Shown one piece after another: positions 58,959 through 64,000 of a stretch of 64,000 bases of DNA. The DNA is taken from NCBI GenBank assembly GCA_041167565.1, contig JBEEHU010000015.1, positions 1 through 64,000 on the forward strand, in the 5' to 3' direction. The notes beneath the pieces are model-generated. The model worked only from the letters and a program-made list of their open reading frames with translations, ran no database searches and was not told the DNA's origin. The DNA is from AV80 sp041167565 (lineage in GTDB: Bacteria; Verrucomicrobiota; Verrucomicrobiia; Chthoniobacterales; UBA10450). Position numbers and translations under genes: made by a program. The first letter of the stretch is position 1. Each line of letters begins with the position of its first letter.

Positions 58959-61944
58959 CGTTGGCGCGGGAACTGATCACCGGCCCAACCTTATCCGACG
59001 CCGCGCCGGCTTTCAGCAATTCCGCGCATGCGGCCGTGACGGATTGTGCATCGATCCGGCGCAGGCATTCGATGTTCCGGGTGATGCAAACTTTCAGGCC
59101 GCATCCTTCACAGTCGATCTCGGAACGGAAAACTCGGTTGTCACTTCCGGCAGGATACCACAGGCCGGGACGCTCGCGCGACGAGAAGACGGCAACGCAG
59201 CGGATGCCGGCGGCGGCCGCGAGGTGCATCGTGCCGGTGTCGTTGCCGAGATACAGCTCGCAGCGTTTCAAGGCGACTCCGGCAGCGCGAATACCGAGCG
59301 CGCCGGCGGCGTTGTAGCCGCGGCCCCAGCGCTCGATCAAGCCGTCGCCAATCTCGCGGTCCTCTTCGCCGCCGAAGACGACGGGCCAGACATCGAAACC
59401 GGCGATCAAATCGCGCACGACCTGGTCGTAACGTTCGAGCGGCCACTGCTTCGCCGGCATTTTGGATCCCGGACCTACCGCAATCCAGCGGCGATGACCG
59501 TCCGGTTGAGCCTGGGTCTCCAGCCAGCGCACTATGTCTGTTTCTTCGCGCTGGCCGAGCCCGAGGTCGAACCGTGGATTTTGCAAAGAGACACGCAAAC
59601 CGGATTCGCGCAGACGCAGGAGCAATAGTTCGAATTCGCGCGGAGCGCCGGCGAGCACCGCGCCGCCGGTCCTTTTCTGAAACCGCGGGAAGCCGGTCAT
59701 GCCGATAAAATTGCGGATGCCCGCCGCGCGGAAAAACCAGCGATCACGCCGGACGCGTCCCGGCCCTCTCGCCGACGGGGCCAGATACACCAGCGTGTCG
59801 AATTTTCGTTCGCGTAATTTCTTCAACAGCTCGGTCGCGCGACGGGCCGCGCTGCTCCCAAGTTTCTCGACGGGGTAGGCGAGGAAATCGTGAAAGATTC
59901 CGGCATCCCGCAGCAGGCCGGAAGCGAGAATGTAGTTGGTATGCGGGTGTTGATCGCAAAGCAGCGTCAGCTCCGCGTCGGGGAAATTCTCCTTGATCGC
60001 CCACATGGCGGGCAACGCGACGATGGTGTCGCCGAGCTGGCCGATGCGATACACAAGGATCCGTGAAGTCGCGCGCGAGCCGGTCGCACGGGCGTGCGTG
60101 GCACGCGACCGCCGCAGGACGGTTGAGGCGGCGCCGGACGTGTGCGCGAATTCGCCATGAACGTAGCGGGCCCACCCGCGCAGACCGCGCTCGCCGGCGG
60201 AAAGCGGATCGAACGATTGCAAGAGCCAGTCGCGCACCGGCATGGTGAAACCGGTTTTCGGACGGGCGAGGACCGCTTCGGGCAAGCTGGTGCGAGGTGA
60301 AAGCGCCATGTCGCGTTTTCCCGGCGGGCGCGGCGAAGCGAGCAACGGCGCGATCTCGCGCAACAGCTTCACATCGACGAGAGGCACACGGATTTCGAGC
60401 GAATGCGCCATGCCGGCCCAATCGGAATCGCGCAAGAGCTGGTGGCGCATGTACCAGCAAAGCTCGAGCGCGGAGATCTTCAGCCGTTCCGAGTCCAGCG
60501 AATCGCAAATTCCCGCCAGTTCGCCGAAAGTGTTCAAGCGCGCCCAGCCTTCGCGCACTAATTCCGGGTCGAGAAATTCGGGAAGTTCCCACGGCATGAA
60601 AAGACTGCGGCGCAATAAATAGGCGCCGGGATAACTCGAGCCGTATTCGAAAATCCCGGCATACTTCGGCGAAGCGAAATGCTTGATCACATCTTGCGTG
60701 ACGAGGCGGAAGCCGCGCGCAAATTTTCCGAATCGGCGGAAATAACGGAGCCCATTCGCGATGCGAGGAACGTCGCGGAAGCTGGGATAGCCGCCGAATA
60801 ATTCGTCGCCGCCCAGGCCGGAGATCGCCACTTTCAACCCGGCGCGTCTGGTCGCGAGGCTGACGAAATAAGTGTTCACGCCATCGATCGTCGGGCGGTC
60901 CATCGCCTCGAAGAGCCGGGCGGCATCGCCTTCAAAATCACGCCGCGTCACCCAGATGGTTTGGTGATTCGTTTTGCATGTGCGCGCGACCACTTCCGCA
61001 AGCCGCGTCTCGTCCTGCTCGCCGCCGCGGTATTCGTTGAAACCCAGTGTGACCGTGCGGACGTCGTCATGTCGCTCGCTGATCAGCGCGGTGAGGGTGG
61101 AGGAATCGAGTCCGGCGGAAAGAAAAATCCCCACCGGCACATCGGCCATAAGATGATGCTCGGCGCTGTCGCGCAACGCCGCGTGGAGAATTTCGCGGTG
61201 ATCATCGGACGGCAGCGGCGCCGTGCGCGCGGCAATTTCGGCGTCGTGCAAAATATCGGGGACAAAACAAAACGAGCGCGTCTCCGGCCTGCCTCCGTCG
61301 CGAATCGTGAGCGTGTGGCCCGCGCGCAATGCGCTGACGCCGCGATAGAGGGTGAATGGATCCGGCACCGAGCCCCATAGGAAAAACGCGACATGCGCGG
61401 CGGAGTCAGGCGTCGTATCGATGTGGCTTCCCGCCTGCAGAGCCTTGACCTGCGAAGCGACGCGGATCGTCTGGCCATCGTCCGCATAATAAAGCGGTTT
61501 AATCCCGAATGGATCGCGCGCGCAAAACAAGCTCCGGTGTTTGGCGTCCCAGATCGCGAAGCCATACATCCCGCGAAGATCGTGGACCATCTCCGCCCCC
61601 TTCTCGGCATAGAGATGGAGTAATACTTCGGTGTCGCAATTCGATCTGAACTGGACGCCACGCTCGGATAATTGCGCACGCAGCTCGGGATAGTTGTAGA
61701 TCTCGCCGTTGAACGAAACGCAGAGCGCGCGATCGCTGCTCCACATCGGTTGCAGACCCGCGTCCGTGAGATCCACGATCGTGAGACGCCGATGGGCCAG
61801 GCCCACGCGACGATCCTCCGAGATCCAGAGGCCTTCGCCATCGGGGCCCCGGTGAATCATGCGATCGCGAATCGCAATCAGCTCATCACGATCGACCGGC
61901 GGAGGATCAACACCATATCCAAAAATGGCTGCTATACCGCACAT
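58915..61944 (-). CDS. Fused asparagine synthetase-like amidotransferase and GT9 glycosyltransferase
   Basis: The 1009-residue product has an N-terminal AsnB part (to about 615) with nucleophile Cys2 (MCGIAAIFG), SFNGEIYNYPEL, CARDPFGIKPLYY, and PP-loop FLSAGLDSS, then GLGGDELFGGYPSFRD. A repeat-derived linker (about 618-632) leads to a GT9 heptosyltransferase-like part starting RILVYRIGQLGDTIVALPAM and ending with LYLGNDTGTMHLAAAAGIRC. AsnB-like enzymes in EPS loci amidate uronic acids. No intact stop separates the parts. Confidence 0.88.
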   Translation of the reverse strand: MCGIAAIFGYGVDPPPVDRDELIAIRDRMIHRGPDGEGLWISEDRRVGLAHRRLTIVDLTDAGLQPMWSSDRALCVSFNGEIYNYPELRAQLSERGVQFRSNCDTEVLLHLYAEKGAEMVHDLRGMYGFAIWDAKHRSLFCARDPFGIKPLYYADDGQTIRVASQVKALQAGSHIDTTPDSAAHVAFFLWGSVPDPFTLYRGVSALRAGHTLTIRDGGRPETRSFCFVPDILHDAEIAARTAPLPSDDHREILHAALRDSAEHHLMADVPVGIFLSAGLDSSTLTALISERHDDVRTVTLGFNEYRGGEQDETRLAEVVARTCKTNHQTIWVTRRDFEGDAARLFEAMDRPTIDGVNTYFVSLATRRAGLKVAISGLGGDELFGGYPSFRDVPRIANGLRYFRRFGKFARGFRLVTQDVIKHFASPKYAGIFEYGSSYPGAYLLRRSLFMPWELPEFLDPELVREGWARLNTFGELAGICDSLDSERLKISALELCWYMRHQLLRDSDWAGMAHSLEIRVPLVDVKLLREIAPLLASPRPPGKRDMALSPRTSLPEAVLARPKTGFTMPVRDWLLQSFDPLSAGERGLRGWARYVHGEFAHTSGAASTVLRRSRATHARATGSRATSRILVYRIGQLGDTIVALPAMWAIKENFPDAELTLLCDQHPHTNYILASGLLRDAGIFHDFLAYPVEKLGSSAARRATELLKKLRERKFDTLVYLAPSARGPGRVRRDRWFFRAAGIRNFIGMTGFPRFQKRTGGAVLAGAPREFELLLLRLRESGLRVSLQNPRFDLGLGQREETDIVRWLETQAQPDGHRRWIAVGPGSKMPAKQWPLERYDQVVRDLIAGFDVWPVVFGGEEDREIGDGLIERWGRGYNAAGALGIRAAGVALKRCELYLGNDTGTMHLAAAAGIRCVAVFSSRERPGLWYPAGSDNRVFRSEIDCEGCGLKVCITRNIECLRRIDAQSVTAACAELLKAGAASDKVGPVISSRANVVAGAHANRDASVL
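60082..60110. repeat. Palindrome in the AsnB-GT9 linker
   Basis: GGTCGC (60082-60087) and GCGACC (60105-60110) enclose a second small palindrome GCGTGGCACGC. The stretch encodes the Arg/Ala/Thr-rich linker (RRSRATHARATGSRAT) between the two enzymes. Confidence 0.6.
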
Positions 61945-61966
61945 TAGGGGAAAGTAGGAATTGGCA

Positions 61967-63706
61967 TCAGGTGCGGCGTTCGATGAAAAAGCTGCCGAGC
62001 ACGAGAACGTCTATTTTTGTCCGCAGAAAACAATCTAGCGCTTCTTCGGGGCGGCAGACGACGGGTTCGTTCTCGTTGAAAGAGGTATTTAGAACCATCG
62101 GGACGGAGGTCAGGGATCGGAAGGCGGAGATCAGTTGGTGGTAGAGGGGGTTGGTCTCGCGATGCACGGTTTGCAAACGGCCGGAGCCATCCACATGGGT
62201 AACGGCGGGAATGAGAGCGCGCTTCTCCGAGCGGATTTGGAAGACTTCCATCATGAAGGGCACGTCATCGTCCTGCTCGAACCATTCGGCGACAGCTTCG
62301 CGCAAAATCGAAGGCGCGAAAGGCCGGAACGATTCGCGACGCTTGATCTTGAGATTCAGGATTTCCTTCATGTCCGCACGGCGCGGGTCGCAGAGGATCG
62401 AGCGGTTCCCGAGCGCGCGCGGCCCCCACTCCATCCGGCCTTGAAACCAACCGACAACGCATCCCGCAGCAATCGCTGCGGCGGTGCGGGTGCACAGTTC
62501 TTGGTTATCGGTTATTTGGGAAACTTCACAGCGCTCATTCCTGAGTTCCTGTGTTCTTGATTCAATCAGCTCCTTGATTTCCTCGTTAGAAAAGTGCGGA
62601 CCGGAGAAGGCATCATCCAAGACCATCCGGCTCTTGCTGACCTCTGACAACACAACCGCCGCTGCGCCGATGGCGCCGCCGGCGTCGCCCGCGGCGGCGG
62701 GCAGATACATTTTTCGAAAGGGCGTGCGCAGATAGACCTTGCCGTTCGCCACTGAGTTCATGGCGCAACCACCGGCCAGCGCGAGATTCAGGGAAGGGTG
62801 CTTTTGATGGAGCGCATTGAGGAGTGCGAAAAACGCCTCTTCGTACATCGCCTGAGTGGAACGCGCCAGGTCCTTGTGGCGCTGCTCGAGCGGCTCGCCG
62901 GCGGCGCGCGCGGGGCCGAGCAGCTCGCTCAATTTCCCGGTGTAAAGCGTGCCGACTTCCGGGGCGCAATCGTTCCAACTGTAGGAAACGTTATCGGTGT
63001 GATGCCGGAAATACTTGAGATTCAACTTGAAGGTGCCGTCCGGCTGGATGCGAACAAGCTGCCGCATTTCTTCGAGATATTTCGGTTCGCCCAGCGGCGC
63101 CAGACCCATCACTTTGTATTCGTCGCCGAAATGCGGGAAGCCGATGAACTGGGTCAGGGCCGAATAAAAAATGCCTAACGAATGCGGAAAATAAACGCGT
63201 TGCTCGATCGCGATCCGGTTCCCCTGCCCGCTTCCCATGGCCGTGCTGGCGAAATCGCCGAAACCATCGATGGAAATGCAGGCCGCTTCTTCGAAGCGCG
63301 AGACGAGAAAGGCGGAGGCGAGATGCGCGAGATGGTGTTCGACTTGGTGGATCTGCGCGCCTAACGAAACCTTGCAGGCGCGCTCAAGAGATTCCTGCAC
63401 CGACGAAGCGCTGCGAATATTTCTCACCTTTTGCATCATCAACCGCGGATCGGGCCGATGCCGGAGGAGGAAGGCAAGCCGGCGCCAGTTGTTTACTCCC
63501 GGTTTGCGATTGATCGCGATGTGATCGATTTCCTGCAGCGCGACCCCGCCTTCGCGAAGACAATAATCGATCGCCTGGGTGGGCAGGCCCGCCCAATGTT
63601 TGATGCGCCGAAACCGTTCCTCCTCCGCCGCGGCGACAAGCTGGCCATCCTTGATCAAACACGCCGCGGAATCGCCGTGATAAGCATTGAGGCCGAGAAT
63701 GGTCAT
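61967..63706 (-). CDS. Carbamoyltransferase (NodU/CmcH family)
   Basis: The 579-residue protein starts MTILGLNAYHGDSAACLIKD and has VEHHLAHLASAFLVS, SIDGFGDFASTA, LALAGGCAMNSVANG and the C-terminal domain FQGRMEWGPRALGNRSILCD. It transfers carbamoyl from carbamoyl phosphate to a hydroxyl, here probably on an EPS sugar. A variable segment (RTQELRNERCEVSQITDNQE) is encoded by repeat-like DNA similar to the heptamers elsewhere. It is 22 bp before the AsnB-GT9 gene. Confidence 0.93.
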   Translation of the reverse strand: MTILGLNAYHGDSAACLIKDGQLVAAAEEERFRRIKHWAGLPTQAIDYCLREGGVALQEIDHIAINRKPGVNNWRRLAFLLRHRPDPRLMMQKVRNIRSASSVQESLERACKVSLGAQIHQVEHHLAHLASAFLVSRFEEAACISIDGFGDFASTAMGSGQGNRIAIEQRVYFPHSLGIFYSALTQFIGFPHFGDEYKVMGLAPLGEPKYLEEMRQLVRIQPDGTFKLNLKYFRHHTDNVSYSWNDCAPEVGTLYTGKLSELLGPARAAGEPLEQRHKDLARSTQAMYEEAFFALLNALHQKHPSLNLALAGGCAMNSVANGKVYLRTPFRKMYLPAAAGDAGGAIGAAAVVLSEVSKSRMVLDDAFSGPHFSNEEIKELIESRTQELRNERCEVSQITDNQELCTRTAAAIAAGCVVGWFQGRMEWGPRALGNRSILCDPRRADMKEILNLKIKRRESFRPFAPSILREAVAEWFEQDDDVPFMMEVFQIRSEKRALIPAVTHVDGSGRLQTVHRETNPLYHQLISAFRSLTSVPMVLNTSFNENEPVVCRPEEALDCFLRTKIDVLVLGSFFIERRT

Positions 63707-63744
63707 GGAAAACGCTGAAATGCAAAAATGCTGAAAAACTGAAA

Positions 63745-64000
63745 TTATCTAAGAGTGCGTTTCGTCTTGTGTGACATTGTTACCAGGATCGCAATCAATT
63801 CGTTTGTTTCCCGATGCAGTTGTTCGATAGGCGCGCCATCGATGCCGCAATCTTCACGCAGAAGTTCGATCCAAAGATGAGATTCATCCGCTTCTTGCAA
63901 AGCTCCGTCGATCTTGGAACAGAATTCGGCATCGGATCGAGCTCGGGATGCTTCGCGCGTGTGCGCCGCGATTGAGGTACCGGACCGAAGAAGTTGGTGT
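63745..64000 (-). CDS. Four-helix-bundle protein (IVP family), 5' end cut
   Basis: The minus-strand frame ends at TAA (63747-63745) and stays open to the window edge. The visible part reads LLRSGTSIAAHTREASRA and later KIDGALQEADESHLWIELL, ending with SHKTKRTLR. This is the four-helix-bundle family related to 23S rRNA intervening sequence proteins. No rRNA gene is nearby, as usual for stand-alone members. Confidence 0.85.
   Translation of the reverse strand, partial: HQLLRSGTSIAAHTREASRARSDAEFCSKIDGALQEADESHLWIELLREDCGIDGAPIEQLHRETNELIAILVTMSHKTKRTLR

Noticed and set aside
62101..62135. Heptamer-like GGTCGGA runs in the carbamoyltransferase gene
   Set aside because: They encode a conserved family segment (SLTSVPMVLNTSFN region), so the periodicity is probably coincidental.
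1..64000. tRNA, rRNA, CRISPR, prophage and insertion sequences
   Set aside because: No cloverleaf-like sequence with GGTTCGAATCC, no repeat-spacer array and no transposase or integrase was seen in any frame.

Overview
The window looks like chromosomal DNA of a soil-type Verrucomicrobiota (Spartobacteria/Chthoniobacterales-like). The basis is circumstantial: high G+C, a PEP-CTERM protein with autotransporter-associated strand repeats, a DUF5069 protein, tandem M13 peptidases, a large exopolysaccharide locus and many short palindromic and heptanucleotide repeats. No rRNA or tRNA gene, CRISPR array, prophage or intact insertion sequence was seen. The left end cuts an esterase gene and the right end cuts a four-helix-bundle (IVP family) gene.

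Region 0-11 kb is a mosaic of short unrelated genes (esterase, DUF5069, DUF1801, a lytic-type glycosyltransferase, a frameshifted GIY-YIG gene, a secreted ATP-dependent DNA ligase, a nucleotidyltransferase with a tiny partner, a 5'-3' exonuclease and RsmH). Two things stand out. A compositionally distinct two-gene operon (2.36-5.50 kb) encodes a GHKL/Hsp90-fold ATPase and a P-loop AAA/STAND-like ATPase joined by an ATGA overlap; it is the best candidate for an undescribed defence or stress system. From 5.7 to 8.9 kb there are six copies of a ~30-bp palindrome that, read in frame, encodes VKGSASRG. Copies lie inside two protein genes and at gene ends, where they supply stop codons, much like the Rickettsia palindromic elements.

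Region 11-37 kb is mostly housekeeping and envelope genes: a purple-acid-phosphatase-like protein coupled to a TPR protein, thiC under a TPP riboswitch with a terminator, an N-acetylmuramoyl-L-alanine amidase, two tandem M13 peptidases, a TPR/SurA-PpiD-like pair, argG, an ATP/PPi-type phosphofructokinase, a D,D-carboxypeptidase, a lipoprotein, a seven-bladed SBBP propeller protein, a PEP-CTERM strand-repeat protein, an aldo/keto reductase and small secreted proteins. Heptanucleotide arrays sit in thiC linkers, in its leader and between genes.

Region 37.6-63.7 kb is an exopolysaccharide/O-antigen-like locus. Rightward genes encode an outer-membrane barrel, a Wza-type export protein and a Wzc-type tyrosine autokinase with a Tyr-rich tail. 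Leftward genes encode an O-antigen-ligase-like protein, an initiating phosphoglycosyltransferase, GT4 and GT2 glycosyltransferases, a GT11 fucosyltransferase, several methyltransferases, a LbH acyltransferase, a second polymerase-like membrane protein, a flippase, a fused asparagine-synthetase/GT9 protein and a NodU-type carbamoyltransferase. Most leftward genes overlap by 4 bp, so they are probably co-translated. Together they would build, decorate (fucose, methyl, acyl, carbamoyl, amide), flip, polymerise and export a heteropolysaccharide.
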